From JAPWJZ01 sp966211335 (GTDB lineage Bacteria > Pseudomonadota > Alphaproteobacteria > Micavibrionales > UBA2020): DNA of 64,000 nucleotides. Below, in pieces: positions 36,383 to 44,698 of the stretch. The stretch is taken from contig CBIHNF010000001.1 in NCBI GenBank assembly GCA_966211335.1, forward strand, positions 1,488,001 to 1,552,000. Reading direction: 5' to 3'. Positions within the stretch are counted from its first letter, which is position 1; each line of letters starts with the position of its first letter. The notes below the pieces were generated by a model that ran no database searches, had not been told where the DNA came from, and was given only the letters and a program-made list of their open reading frames with translations. The position numbers were made by a program, and so were the translations under genes.

Positions 36383-37252
36383 ATGGCTCCCAGCGTCAAA
36401 GAATATATGTCTACCGCACAAGACAAACTAGAAGCCGCCGGCATTGAAAATCCGGAGCTGGACGTGCGTCTGCTGGCGGAATTCGCGCTCGGCTGGGATC
36501 AGATTAAATTATTCATGAATTACGGCCAGATACTGAGTGAGGCGGAAGTAAATTCTTTGAATGCCGTGATCGCAAGGCGCATGGCACGGGAGCCGGTGTC
36601 GCGCATTATCGGCCATCGCAGCTTCTGGAAGTCGGAATTTAAAATCTCCCCGCAAACACTTGATCCAAGGCCGGATTCTGAAACGCTGATTGAAGCGGCG
36701 GTAAAAATTGTCACCCCGCCGCCCGCCGCCATACTTGATCTTGGCACTGGTAGCGGATGCCTGCTGTTATCCCTGTTGCAGGAATTCCCGCAAGCCTTTG
36801 GCACCGGTGTTGATTTGAGCGCAGAAGCCGTGGTGACAGCAGCGGATAATGCGGCCGCGCTGACGCTCGACAATCGCGCGAGATTTATCGCGTCCAGCTG
36901 GGAGGATTTGGAGACGCCCAAGCCATTCGACCTCGTCATCAGCAACCCTCCTTATATATCGGCGGAGGAGCTGGAAAGCCTGGAGCCGGAGGTCGCGCAA
37001 TACGACCCGATGCTGGCGCTGGCGGGTGGGGCGGACGGTCTTGATTGCTATCGCAGCATCATCGGGCGGCTGCCCGCGTTCCTTGTCGAGGGCGGCTGGG
37101 TGCTGCTTGAAATCGGCCATTTACAGGCGAATTCCGTTAAATCCCTGCTTGCGGAGGCAGGCGGGACTATGTTACAAGTCTTCACCGACTTAGGTGGCAA
37201 CGACCGCATCGTGGCGGCGAAAATGCTCTTCGGTACAGCGAAAAAGCTTTAG
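36383..37252 (+). CDS. prmC: Release factor glutamine methyltransferase PrmC
   Basis: PrmC methylates the Gln of the GGQ motif in release factors. The 289-residue protein has a helical N-terminal release-factor-binding domain (about residues 1-85). A class I SAM methyltransferase domain follows with ILDLGTGSGCLLLSLL and the NPPY motif at residues 188-191 (VISNPPYISAEEL). The prfA-prmC pairing is near universal. The start at ATG 36383 gives an N-terminus slightly longer than usual; ATG 36407 is an alternative. Confidence 0.95.
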   Translation: MAPSVKEYMSTAQDKLEAAGIENPELDVRLLAEFALGWDQIKLFMNYGQILSEAEVNSLNAVIARRMAREPVSRIIGHRSFWKSEFKISPQTLDPRPDSETLIEAAVKIVTPPPAAILDLGTGSGCLLLSLLQEFPQAFGTGVDLSAEAVVTAADNAAALTLDNRARFIASSWEDLETPKPFDLVISNPPYISAEELESLEPEVAQYDPMLALAGGADGLDCYRSIIGRLPAFLVEGGWVLLEIGHLQANSVKSLLAEAGGTMLQVFTDLGGNDRIVAAKMLFGTAKKL

Positions 37253-37418
37253 AAAAGAACGACTTTGGTAAAAACCGCTTTTCAAGTGAATCGCACTTAA
37301 GCTAACATGAAACTACCGCGCCTGACCTGACATGCCCGATTTTTTAACGGCAGGATATGCGGATAAAAGGTCTTTAGAACCTTGGGGATGGGGCAATTAT
37401 CGAAGTGAAAAAAATCGC

Positions 37419-38123
37419 ATGAGACACAACCAGAATAACAATGGCAGACGTTTTCGCGGCCGCAGCAATAATGCGGGCGGCAACGGCGGCGGCAATCCGC
37501 ACCAGACGCATACGCATCACAGCAATAACGGCGGCGGCGGCAACCGCCGCGTCAACCCCCGCATGCAGACCTTCGATTCCAACGGCCCCGATGTGCGCAT
37601 CCGCGGCACGGCCTACCAGATCACCGAAAAATACGTGGCGCTTGCACGCGATGCAACCTCCAGCGGCGACCGCGTGCTGGCGGAAAGCTACCTGCAGCAC
37701 GGCGAACATTACCAGCGCATGATCAACGAGATGACGGAAGAGTACAACAAGTACAACCCGCCGTATCAGCAGCAGCCGCAACAGCCCCAGCAGGGTGATG
37801 AACAGCCGGCGGATATTTCTGTCGAGCAGCCCAATGTGGCGCTGAACGACCTCGATCAGGGCTTCCTCGTCGGTAACCGCACCAGCCACTCCGGCAACCA
37901 CAGCGCCAGCGGCGCTGATGGCAACGGCAACCGCCAGGAACGCCAGCCGCGGCCCGATGGTAATCGTCAGGATGGCAACCAGCGCCGCCAGCACAATCAT
38001 GGCAATGGCCAAAACCAGCAGCAGGATGCAGGTTCATCCCAGCCGCAGGCGCAGACCGGCGATGATGACGGCGGCGCACAGGTACAGCGCACCAACCGCG
38101 TGACGCAGACCGAACCTGCTTGA
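37419..38123 (+). CDS. DUF4167 protein, low-complexity RNA-binding-like
   Basis: I choose ATG 37419 (234 residues), which gives the family-typical start MRHNQNNNGRRFRGR; ATG 37332 would add 29 residues that do not resemble the family. After an Asn/Gly/Arg-rich N-terminus comes the DUF4167 core NGPDVRIRGTAYQITEKYVA with LAESYLQHGEHYQRMI (about residues 50-110). The rest is Gln-, Asn-, Gly- and His-rich and probably disordered. The family is alphaproteobacterial and often lies between prmC and clpB, as here. Its function is not known; RNA binding is inferred from composition. Confidence 0.9.
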   Translation: MRHNQNNNGRRFRGRSNNAGGNGGGNPHQTHTHHSNNGGGGNRRVNPRMQTFDSNGPDVRIRGTAYQITEKYVALARDATSSGDRVLAESYLQHGEHYQRMINEMTEEYNKYNPPYQQQPQQPQQGDEQPADISVEQPNVALNDLDQGFLVGNRTSHSGNHSASGADGNGNRQERQPRPDGNRQDGNQRRQHNHGNGQNQQQDAGSSQPQAQTGDDDGGAQVQRTNRVTQTEPA

Positions 38124-38144
38124 TCTAAATATCACTGAATAAAA

Positions 38145-38175
38145 AAAAGGGAGCCTGTTATGGCTCCCTTTTTCT
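38145..38175. terminator. Bidirectional intrinsic terminator
   Basis: Arms 38145-38155 (AAAAGGGAGCC) and 38162-38172 (GGCTCCCTTTT) form an 11-bp stem. A run of As precedes it and a T run follows, so it can stop the DUF4167 transcript on the plus strand and the 38199-38681 gene on the minus strand. Confidence 0.88.
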
Positions 38176-38198
38176 TTGTTCAGATAATTCGATAGATA

Positions 38199-38681
38199 TT
38201 ACTGACCGACAGCAGCATCCGTACGGGTCGTAACGTGATGCGTATGACGACGATGTTTTTTCTTCGCGACGACAGTGCCGTCAGCGGAGGTGGTTTTCTC
38301 GACCGAGGCATCAGTATCGACAGTTGCCTTGGTGCGGAGGGCGCCGGTGTTCACGCCCGTATCGGCATCAACGTTCGCGCGGGTATTGGTTTCAGAGCGG
38401 TGTTCGCCGCGGGTGACGGAGGTCGTCGTTTTGCCATCGACATCCGTATCGGCGGAAGTCGTCGATTTCACCGCGGTATCGGTGGAGCGGGATTCTTCAG
38501 AGCGGACCGCGCCGTCAACGCCGACGCTGGCGCCGGTGTCGACCGTGGAATTGACGGTCGAGTCCACGGTGGAGGTCACACCGGTGACGGAGGTCGTAGC
38601 ATTAAGACCGAGCGCATGCGCGGGTGTCGCGGCGGCAAGCGCAAGCGCGCATACACCGATAAAAAGGGCAGGACGGATCAT
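38199..38681 (-). CDS. Secreted Thr/Ser/Val/Asp-rich repetitive protein
   Basis: A 160-residue protein with a clear signal peptide (FIGVCALALAAATPAHA, about residues 7-23) and a GGAG ribosome binding site. The mature part is low complexity: alternating Thr, Ser, Val, Asp and Ala with approximate repeats such as STVDSTVNSTVDT and TSADTDVDGKTTTS. It ends in a basic, His-containing tail (VAKKKHRRHTHH) that could bind a surface or metal. I recognise no family. It begins a run of four small minus-strand genes, three of them clearly exported. Confidence 0.75.
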   Translation of the reverse strand: MIRPALFIGVCALALAAATPAHALGLNATTSVTGVTSTVDSTVNSTVDTGASVGVDGAVRSEESRSTDTAVKSTTSADTDVDGKTTTSVTRGEHRSETNTRANVDADTGVNTGALRTKATVDTDASVEKTTSADGTVVAKKKHRRHTHHVTTRTDAAVGQ

Positions 38682-38764
38682 TTTAAAATCTCCAAAGGTT
38701 TAGACGCCTACTGCGCCGGGTTTAAACGTGCCATGGTTAACGCTTGTGCTGCCGTTCAGTTCCA

Positions 38765-38804
38765 AAAAATATACCCGGCCGCCAGTTCACGGCGTCCGGG
38801 TATA
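38765..38804 (-). terminator. Intrinsic terminator after RcnB-like gene 1
   Basis: On the minus strand the arms 38796-38804 and 38770-38778 (TATACCCGG / CCGGGTATA) form a 9-bp stem followed by a T run (plus-strand As 38764-38769). Confidence 0.8.
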
Positions 38805-38822
38805 GCAAGGGGCCGTTAAGAA

Positions 38823-39167
38823 TTAACGCAAGGCGTCGACGATATCGTCGATCAGGCCGTTGTCGCGGCGGACCAGCACATACTGTTCATCGGCGCGGTA
38901 CCATTGATACCCATGCGGCGGACGGCGCAGTTTGTAATAGCCGTAGTCATTGATGATGTAGCGATTGGTGTAATAGGGGCTGTCGAACCGCTGGCCGCGG
39001 ATCCAGCGGGCTCTCGCTTCAGCGCGCTCTTCGGCGCGGATTTCTGCGGCGCGGTGATAGCGGTATTCGCGGCCGTCATCCCAGTAATGGTGATGATCGG
39101 CAAGGGCGGCAGTGCTACCCAGCAGCGACAGGGCGAAAACGCCACCAAAAATTTGCGATTGTTTCAT
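38823..39167 (-). CDS. RcnB-like periplasmic protein 1
   Basis: A 114-residue protein with a signal peptide ending near STAALA (residue 23) and a His/Asp/Tyr-rich mature start (DHHHYWDDGREYRYH) that could bind metal. The C-terminal half has the RcnB family signature: YYKLRRPPHGYQWYRADEQY followed by VLVRRDNGLIDDIV. RcnB of E. coli modulates nickel and cobalt export, but most family members are uncharacterised. It is a close paralogue of the next gene, 39296-39664, with the same C-terminal motif and signal peptide. It has its own terminator. Confidence 0.88.
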   Translation of the reverse strand: MKQSQIFGGVFALSLLGSTAALADHHHYWDDGREYRYHRAAEIRAEERAEARARWIRGQRFDSPYYTNRYIINDYGYYKLRRPPHGYQWYRADEQYVLVRRDNGLIDDIVDALR

Positions 39168-39244
39168 GGTGCTCTCCTTCGAATAATAAGACGAAATTCG
39201 TTATCGATCCTCTTACGTCCCTGAACGCTGCTTTGTTCCGGATA

Positions 39245-39281
39245 AAAAAGCCCGGAACCGCTTGCGCGATCCCGGGCTTTT
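39245..39281 (-). terminator. Intrinsic terminator after RcnB-like gene 2
   Basis: On the minus strand the arms 39272-39281 and 39246-39255 (AAAAGCCCGG / CCGGGCTTTT) form a 10-bp stem. A six-T run follows (plus-strand As 39244-39249). It separates the two RcnB-like paralogues into independent units. Confidence 0.87.
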
Positions 39282-39295
39282 AGACGATTCAAAAA

Positions 39296-39664
39296 TTATT
39301 TCAGTGCGTTGATGATGTCGCTGATTACGCCGTTGTCGCGGCGGACGAGCACGTACTGGTCATCCGCGCGGTACCAGCGGTAGCCATGCGGCGGCTTACG
39401 CAGGTGATAGGTGCGATAGTTGGAAACATAGTACTTGTTGTTCATGTACTGGCGGTCAAAACGGTGACCTTTAACCCAGCGGTCATGCGCGCGCTGTTCT
39501 GCACGGGCTTCGTTGGCGGCGTGAGCTTCGGCAGCGCGTTCCTGACCGTGGTTTTTGTAGCCATCATGACCGTGGTCATGATCCCAATGGTCGTCTGCGA
39601 GAGCAGCGGTGCTGCCGATCAGTGCCAGCGCAAGTGCCGCGCCGAGAATTTTGGATGCAGTCAT
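39296..39664 (-). CDS. RcnB-like periplasmic protein 2
   Basis: ATG 39664, with AGGAG upstream, gives 122 residues; an earlier reading into 39778 runs through the next terminator and is unlikely. The signal peptide is ALALALIGSTAALA (about residues 9-22). The mature N-terminus is His/Asp-rich (DDHWDHDHGHDGYKNHG). The RcnB motif YHLRKPPHGYRWYRADDQYV with LVRRDNGVISDII closes the protein. Identity with paralogue 1 is highest at the signal peptide junction and C-terminus, indicating tandem duplication with a diverged metal-binding-like N-terminus. Confidence 0.88.
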   Translation of the reverse strand: MTASKILGAALALALIGSTAALADDHWDHDHGHDGYKNHGQERAAEAHAANEARAEQRAHDRWVKGHRFDRQYMNNKYYVSNYRTYHLRKPPHGYRWYRADDQYVLVRRDNGVISDIINALK

Positions 39665-39740
39665 ACTAAAATCTCCTAAATAGATGAATCTGGACGTACC
39701 AAACGCTAACGGTTGACGCCGGTGTCTGGTTCCAAAAGTA

Positions 39741-39775
39741 AAGCCCGCGTATCCTTTGCCAGAATGCGCGGGCTT
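39741..39775 (-). terminator. Terminator after the 39796-40332 gene
   Basis: Arms 39767-39775 (CGCGGGCTT) and 39741-39749 (AAGCCCGCG) form a 9-bp stem. On the minus strand it is followed by TTTACTTTT, a modest T tract. Confidence 0.75.
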
Positions 39776-39795
39776 CATTAATGATTAAGGGAAAT

Positions 39796-40332
39796 TTAGC
39801 GAATGCCGCAGACACCGACCATATAGGCGTAATCGCGTGCCTGTGCTTCGGCCAGACGCTGTTCCTGCAGGGCGGATTTGAAGCTGTCCTTCAGCGCCTT
39901 GGCAAAACGCGGCGATTTGTTGAGGTCGACCGACTGGCTGGCACCGAGCTGTACCAGCTGCTCCTTAATCTTTTCATCGGCGGCCGCGCGCTTGCTGAGG
40001 GCTTCTTCGTGCTGGTAATAATGGCGAATGCCTTCCGACACGCCGCCAATCACCAATGCTGCGCCAGCTATAACAGGAAGAACCGGCGCGGAAACGATGC
40101 CTGTGATACCCGCAACGATGCCGAGCATGCCAAGGCCGACAGCCGTGATGGAGAAGAGGCTCTTGTCGTTTTCAGCCTCGACGATTTTTGTCAGTTGGGT
40201 ATCGGCCTTGTCGCGCAATGTGAGCAGCTGCTCGGCGCGCTCGGTCGCATCCGGCACTTTTGCCGCTTTGTTGAAGGAAGCCATGATGCCGTCATAGACG
40301 GGGTTCAGAACGCGGGCGGCGAAGTCAAACAT
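39796..40332 (-). CDS. Hypothetical protein with a central membrane hairpin
   Basis: A 178-residue protein of unknown family. The N-terminal 60 residues are helical and charged (ERAEQLLTLRDKADTQLTKI). Residues about 60-100 form two hydrophobic segments separated by a Pro (FSITAVGLGMLGIVAGITGI, PVLPVIAGAALVIGG). The C-terminal 75 residues are a charged helix with coiled-coil character (EEALSKRAAADEKIKEQLVQ). Both ends probably lie on the same side of the membrane. ATG 40332 is the only good start. It diverges from clpB. Confidence 0.65.
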   Translation of the reverse strand: MFDFAARVLNPVYDGIMASFNKAAKVPDATERAEQLLTLRDKADTQLTKIVEAENDKSLFSITAVGLGMLGIVAGITGIVSAPVLPVIAGAALVIGGVSEGIRHYYQHEEALSKRAAADEKIKEQLVQLGASQSVDLNKSPRFAKALKDSFKSALQEQRLAEAQARDYAYMVGVCGIR

Positions 40333-40668
40333 GTCGTAGCTCCATTGTTCGCTTTGAAGAAATGAGGGCGTTTGAATTGCGGTACATATGTAATTTATGA
40401 AAATTTATGAAACTTCCCTAAAAATAGCAAGCTCGTATTTTTAAACGGCTGAAAAGAATGATAAAAATCGAATTTAAAATCTTACGTAAAAGGCTTACCG
40501 GGGTGGATTTTTCTGCGTTAGAAAAGGCAGCGAGAGTTTTTTCTATTTGGCTAGAAACACAGGAAATTTATTCCTTTAAAGAGCAATCCGGCGGAGTGAT
40601 ATAATCGTAAAAGGATTAGAGACGGGGTGCCTCTGTTCTGGGCCCCGGTAACATATGAGGAGTGCCGA
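40333..40668. other. 336-nt AT-rich gap between divergent genes, upstream of clpB
   Basis: The gap is clearly lower in GC than its neighbours. It must hold promoters for both divergent genes. A TATAAT at 40600-40605 lies 63 nt before the clpB ATG but has no convincing -35. I see no CIRCE inverted repeat and no clean heat-shock sigma32 consensus. A 48-codon reading frame lies inside it (see 40458-40604). Confidence 0.6.
40458..40604 (+). CDS. Possible 48-residue small protein upstream of clpB
   Basis: ATG 40458 to TAA 40602-40604 encodes a 48-residue basic, amphipathic peptide beginning MIKIEFKILRKRLTG and ending KEQSGGVI. The upstream GAAAAG is a weak ribosome binding site. The stop overlaps a TATAAT sequence. 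It is AT-rich relative to neighbours. I recognise no family, and it may be chance; its position 64 nt before clpB would suit a leader peptide. Confidence 0.25.
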   Translation: MIKIEFKILRKRLTGVDFSALEKAARVFSIWLETQEIYSFKEQSGGVI

Positions 40669-43290
40669 ATGGACTTCGAAAAATTCACCGAACGCGCCAA
40701 GGGCGTGGTGCAGCAGGCGCAAACGCTTGCCCTACGCAACAATCACCAGTTTCTGCAGCCGGAGCATTTGCTGAAATGCCTGCTGGATGACGACAGCAAC
40801 GTCGTTAAAAACCTTATCCGCGCCGCCGGCGGCAAGCCGGAACAGCTCAACACCGCGCTTGAAGAAGGCTTGGCCGGCATGCCCTCGGTGCAGGGCAGCG
40901 GCTCCGGCGGTCTGCACATGTCGCCAAACCTTGCCAAAGTTCTCGATCAGGCTGAACAGGTCACCAAAAAATCCGGCGATAAATTCGTGACGCTGGAGCG
41001 GCTGCTGCAGGGCATTACGCTTGTGCCGGGCACTGATGCCGCCAAAATGCTGGTGCGTTTTGGCGTGAAGCCGGAGGCGCTCAACAAGGCGATCAACACC
41101 GTGCGCAAAGGCCGCACGGCGGACAGCGCTTCTTCCGAAGATCAATTCGAGGCGCTCAAAAAATACACCCGCGACCTCACCGAAGCGGCGCGGGCAGGTA
41201 AGCTTGACCCCGTCATCGGCCGCGACGAAGAAATCCGCCGCACAATACAAGTGCTTTCCCGCCGTACCAAAAATAACCCCGTGCTCATCGGCGAGCCTGG
41301 CGTCGGCAAAACGGCGATTGCCGAAGGCCTTGCGACGCGCATCATCAATGGCGACGTGCCGGAAAGCCTGAAAGACAAGCGCCTGTTGTCCCTCGACCTT
41401 GCGGCCATGATTGCCGGCGCGAAATACCGCGGCGAATTTGAAGAACGCCTGAAGGCCGTGCTGGAGGAAATCCGCGCTGCCGCCGGTGAAGTCATCGTCT
41501 TCCTTGACGAGCTGCACACGCTTGTCGGCGCCGGCAAGGCGGAAGGCGCGATGGATGCAGGGCAGATGCTGAAGCCGGCGCTGGCACGTGGCGAGCTGCA
41601 CATGGTCGGCGCGACGACGCTGGAAGAATACCGCAAACACATTGAAAAAGACGCCGCGCTGGAGCGCCGTTTCCAGCCCGTGATGGTGAAGGAGCCGACG
41701 GTCGAGGATACGATTTCTATCCTCCGCGGGCTTAAAGAGAAATACGAAATGCACCATGGCGTGCGCATTACCGACAGCGCGATCGTTGCGGCGGCCACGA
41801 TGTCGAACCGCTATATCTCCGACCGTTTCCTGCCCGACAAGGCAATTGACCTGATCGACGAGGCAGCATCGCGCCTGCGTATGGAGGTGGATTCCAAACC
41901 CGAAGAGCTGGATGAAATCGACCGCCGCATCATCCAGATGAAGATCGAGCGTGAGGCGCTGCTGAAGGAAAAGACGGACAAGGCAACCGTCGACCGCTTG
42001 GCGCATCTGGAAGAAGACTTGAAGGAACTTGAAAAGAAATCCGCCGAGATTGAATCGAAGTGGACGTCGGAGAAGGAAAAGCTCAACTCCGGCCAGAAAA
42101 TCCAAGAAGACCTTGAAAAAGCGCGCATCGAGCTCGAGCAGATGCATCGCACCGGCAACTGGACGCGGGCAGGGGAGCTGACCTATTCCGTCATCCCGCA
42201 GCTGGAAGCGCAGCTTGCTGAATCATCGAAGGGCGCGGAAAACGCCATGATCAATGAAGAGGTGCGCGATGAAGACATCGCCGCCGTCGTCAGTCGCTGG
42301 ACCGGTATTCCCGTCGACAAGATGATGCAAGGTGAACGCGACCGCCTCATGAAGATGGAAGAGCACCTGCAGAAGCGCGTCGTCGGTCAGAAAGAAGCTG
42401 TTACCGCCGTTGCCAATGCCGTGCGCCGCGCGCGCGCAGGCCTGCAGCGCAAGAACCAGCCGATTGGCACGTTCCTCTTCCTCGGCCCCACGGGCGTGGG
42501 CAAGACGGAATTGACGAAAGCGCTCGCCGAATTCCTGTTCGACGATGAATCCGCCATGGTGCGCATCGATATGTCGGAATATATGGAGAAGCACTCCGTC
42601 GCCCGCATGATCGGGGCCCCTCCTGGCTACGTCGGCTATGATGAGGGCGGCGCGCTGACCGAAGCTGTCCGCCGCCGGCCGTATCAGGTCGTGCTGTTCG
42701 ACGAAGTCGAAAAGGCGCACCCGGATGTGTTCAACATTTTGCTGCAGGTTTTTGACGACGGACGGTTGACGGACGGGCAGGGCCGCGTGGTGGATTTCTC
42801 CAACACCGTCCTTATCATGACCTCCAACCTTGGCTCCGAATATCTTGTGGAATTGAAGGACGGTGAAGATGTGGAAGATGCACGTCAGGCCGTGATGGGC
42901 GTGGTGCGGAAAGCTTTCCGCCCGGAATTCCTTAACCGCATTGATGAAATCCTGCTCTTCCGTCGCTTGAGCCGCGACATGATGGTGAACATCGTCGACA
43001 TCCAGCTGCAGGGCCTTGCCCAGATGCTGGGCGAGCGTCAGATCACCCTCAACCTCGACGACAAGGCGAAGAAGGTTCTGGCTGATACCGGCTATGATCC
43101 GATTTACGGCGCAAGGCCGCTGAAACGTGTCATCCAGAAAGACCTGCAAAACCCGCTCGCCAACCTTATCATCGAAGGCAAGGTGCTGGACGACAGTGTT
43201 GTGAACGTCACGGCCGAAAAACAGGGCCTCATGATCACGACGTCGCCGAAACCGGAAAAAGGTGCGAAGCCTAAGGGCGCTGCAGCTTAA
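40669..43290 (+). CDS. clpB: ATP-dependent disaggregase ClpB
   Basis: ClpB (873 residues from ATG 40669, AGGAG at 40658-40662) is the Hsp100 disaggregase that works with DnaK. The N-domain starts MDFEKFTERAKGVVQQAQ. NBD1 has Walker A GEPGVGKTAI and Walker B VIVFLDELHTLVGAG. The coiled-coil middle domain spans about residues 405-520 (LEKKSAEIESKWTSEKEKL). NBD2 has GPTGVGKTELTKAL and VLFDEVEKAHPDVFN. The C-terminus ends in a Lys/Pro-rich tail. Its TAA overlaps the stop of the convergent GNAT gene. Confidence 0.97.
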   Translation: MDFEKFTERAKGVVQQAQTLALRNNHQFLQPEHLLKCLLDDDSNVVKNLIRAAGGKPEQLNTALEEGLAGMPSVQGSGSGGLHMSPNLAKVLDQAEQVTKKSGDKFVTLERLLQGITLVPGTDAAKMLVRFGVKPEALNKAINTVRKGRTADSASSEDQFEALKKYTRDLTEAARAGKLDPVIGRDEEIRRTIQVLSRRTKNNPVLIGEPGVGKTAIAEGLATRIINGDVPESLKDKRLLSLDLAAMIAGAKYRGEFEERLKAVLEEIRAAAGEVIVFLDELHTLVGAGKAEGAMDAGQMLKPALARGELHMVGATTLEEYRKHIEKDAALERRFQPVMVKEPTVEDTISILRGLKEKYEMHHGVRITDSAIVAAATMSNRYISDRFLPDKAIDLIDEAASRLRMEVDSKPEELDEIDRRIIQMKIEREALLKEKTDKATVDRLAHLEEDLKELEKKSAEIESKWTSEKEKLNSGQKIQEDLEKARIELEQMHRTGNWTRAGELTYSVIPQLEAQLAESSKGAENAMINEEVRDEDIAAVVSRWTGIPVDKMMQGERDRLMKMEEHLQKRVVGQKEAVTAVANAVRRARAGLQRKNQPIGTFLFLGPTGVGKTELTKALAEFLFDDESAMVRIDMSEYMEKHSVARMIGAPPGYVGYDEGGALTEAVRRRPYQVVLFDEVEKAHPDVFNILLQVFDDGRLTDGQGRVVDFSNTVLIMTSNLGSEYLVELKDGEDVEDARQAVMGVVRKAFRPEFLNRIDEILLFRRLSRDMMVNIVDIQLQGLAQMLGERQITLNLDDKAKKVLADTGYDPIYGARPLKRVIQKDLQNPLANLIIEGKVLDDSVVNVTAEKQGLMITTSPKPEKGAKPKGAAA

Positions 43291-43964
43291 TCGCGGCGCA
43301 GGACGGCCACGTATCCTTGCCAGCGCGGCGTGAAACCGAGGCGGCTGTATAACTCGAGTGCGCGGGTGTTTTCCGACATGCTATGCAGGAACGGCGTTTC
43401 GCCGCGCTTCAGAATGCCCTCGATAACAAGGCGCATGCAGGCACCGGCGTAACCTTTGCCGAGGTGATCGGCCTGTGTACAAACAGCGCTGACCTCGGTG
43501 TAGCCCGGCAGCTTCATGCGCTCACCCGCCATCGCGACGAGCTTGCCGTTGACGCGGACACCAAAGAACTGCCCGAGTTCATGCGTGCGGCTGCCAAAGG
43601 GTCCGGGTTTTACCTCGGTGGCCAGCGCCAGCATTTCGGGCGCATCCGTGTGACTTAGAGGTTTTGCTTCCGAAGCCATAATTTCGATGGTCTTCGGCGT
43701 GAAGATCATCTGCGTCAGCGGAGGATCGGCGATAACGCTCCAGCCCACGCGCGCTAGATGCTTTTCTTTCAGGAACAATCCCACAGTGCCGCCCGATCCT
43801 GCCAGTTGCGCAAGGTCATTATAGCCAGCATCATCCGGCTGTTCGAAACCGGAGAGCGGGCCGACATCGGGCACAAATCGGCGCGCACTGCCGTGGGTTT
43901 GCGCGAAAGCCGCCTGCCGCGTATTCAGCGCGTTGAAGATGACGTTGTCGAGAATATGCGTCAC
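43287..43964 (-). CDS. GNAT family N-acetyltransferase (FR47-like)
   Basis: I place the start at GTG 43964, which overlaps the NlpC/P60 stop as GTGA and gives 225 residues. The C-terminal GNAT fold is clear: GVRVNGKLVAMAGERMKLPG, then EVSAVCTQADHLGKGYAGAC (the acetyl-CoA pyrophosphate loop) and HSMSENTRALELYSRLGFTP. The N-terminal half is the divergent lobe seen in FR47-like members. The substrate is not predictable. It is the last gene of an aminopeptidase-NlpC/P60-GNAT operon and converges on clpB with overlapping stops. Confidence 0.85.
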   Translation of the reverse strand: MTHILDNVIFNALNTRQAAFAQTHGSARRFVPDVGPLSGFEQPDDAGYNDLAQLAGSGGTVGLFLKEKHLARVGWSVIADPPLTQMIFTPKTIEIMASEAKPLSHTDAPEMLALATEVKPGPFGSRTHELGQFFGVRVNGKLVAMAGERMKLPGYTEVSAVCTQADHLGKGYAGACMRLVIEGILKRGETPFLHSMSENTRALELYSRLGFTPRWQGYVAVLRRD

Positions 43965-44698
43965 GCAAGGCGCCGGATTGCGGTGATTTCCTTGGATCGC
44001 TCTTCCACCATCCATAAAGGCTCGATGGCGACTTTCATGTGGAAGGCGTTGGCGTGGATAATCTCATCCGCATCAACCATGATGCCGACATGGCCCGGGA
44101 AGAAGACTAAATCCATCGCGCGCGGTCGGTCGGCACCGGTCCCGAGGGTAATCTGCTGCTCCGTATCCCGCGGCGCTTTTATGCCGGCAAGACCAAGGCA
44201 GACTTGCACCAGACCCGAGCAATCAATGCCAAAGCCGCTGCGCCCGCCCCAGTAATATGGCGTTTCAAGGAATTTTTTCGCGGTGGAGAGGTAGTCTTCT
44301 TCGACCGTGCCAACGGGAATGATGTGCCGGTTGTAAATCCAGTCGCCGTCTTCCAGCCGCGACCAGCTTTCTCCAGTTTCCGCGATGCGGATGCGGCTGC
44401 CAAAACTCAGCCGGCGTTTGAGCGGAGATTTCAACGTCGCGGTTTCATGCAGATGCGTGCGGGCGGCGGTGATGACATGCGTTGCGGCGGGTGCCACCTT
44501 CAACACGCGCGCTTCGACATATCCAGTGTAGTGATCATGGCCGCAGGCACCTTTCGCCCAGCCGCCATTTTCTTCAGCTACGTTGAAGGTCTCGCCATAG
44601 ACAAGCTGACTTTCGAGCTTGCCGCGCAGGGGAGCGGCTTCCGGCTTCTCATGCACATCGACCGTCGGCGCGACGACCGAAAGAGTTGTCTCCGTCAT
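43961..44698 (-). CDS. NlpC/P60 cysteine peptidase with SH3-like domains
   Basis: A 245-residue protein from ATG 44698, which overlaps the aminopeptidase stop (TGATG). Two bacterial SH3-like segments (about residues 5-70 and 75-125) precede an NlpC/P60 domain. The catalytic Cys160 lies in GIDCSGLVQVCLGLAG and the His in FFPGHVGIMVDADE; IIHANAF supplies the third polar residue. Such enzymes cleave gamma-D-Glu-diaminopimelate bonds in murein peptides. No signal peptide is visible, so it may recycle peptides in the cytosol, consistent with its aminopeptidase partner. Confidence 0.9.
   Translation of the reverse strand: MTETTLSVVAPTVDVHEKPEAAPLRGKLESQLVYGETFNVAEENGGWAKGACGHDHYTGYVEARVLKVAPAATHVITAARTHLHETATLKSPLKRRLSFGSRIRIAETGESWSRLEDGDWIYNRHIIPVGTVEEDYLSTAKKFLETPYYWGGRSGFGIDCSGLVQVCLGLAGIKAPRDTEQQITLGTGADRPRAMDLVFFPGHVGIMVDADEIIHANAFHMKVAIEPLWMVEERSKEITAIRRLA

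Noticed and set aside
40732..42147. Long minus-strand frame antisense to clpB
   Set aside because: ClpB is certain on the plus strand; the antisense product has no recognisable features.
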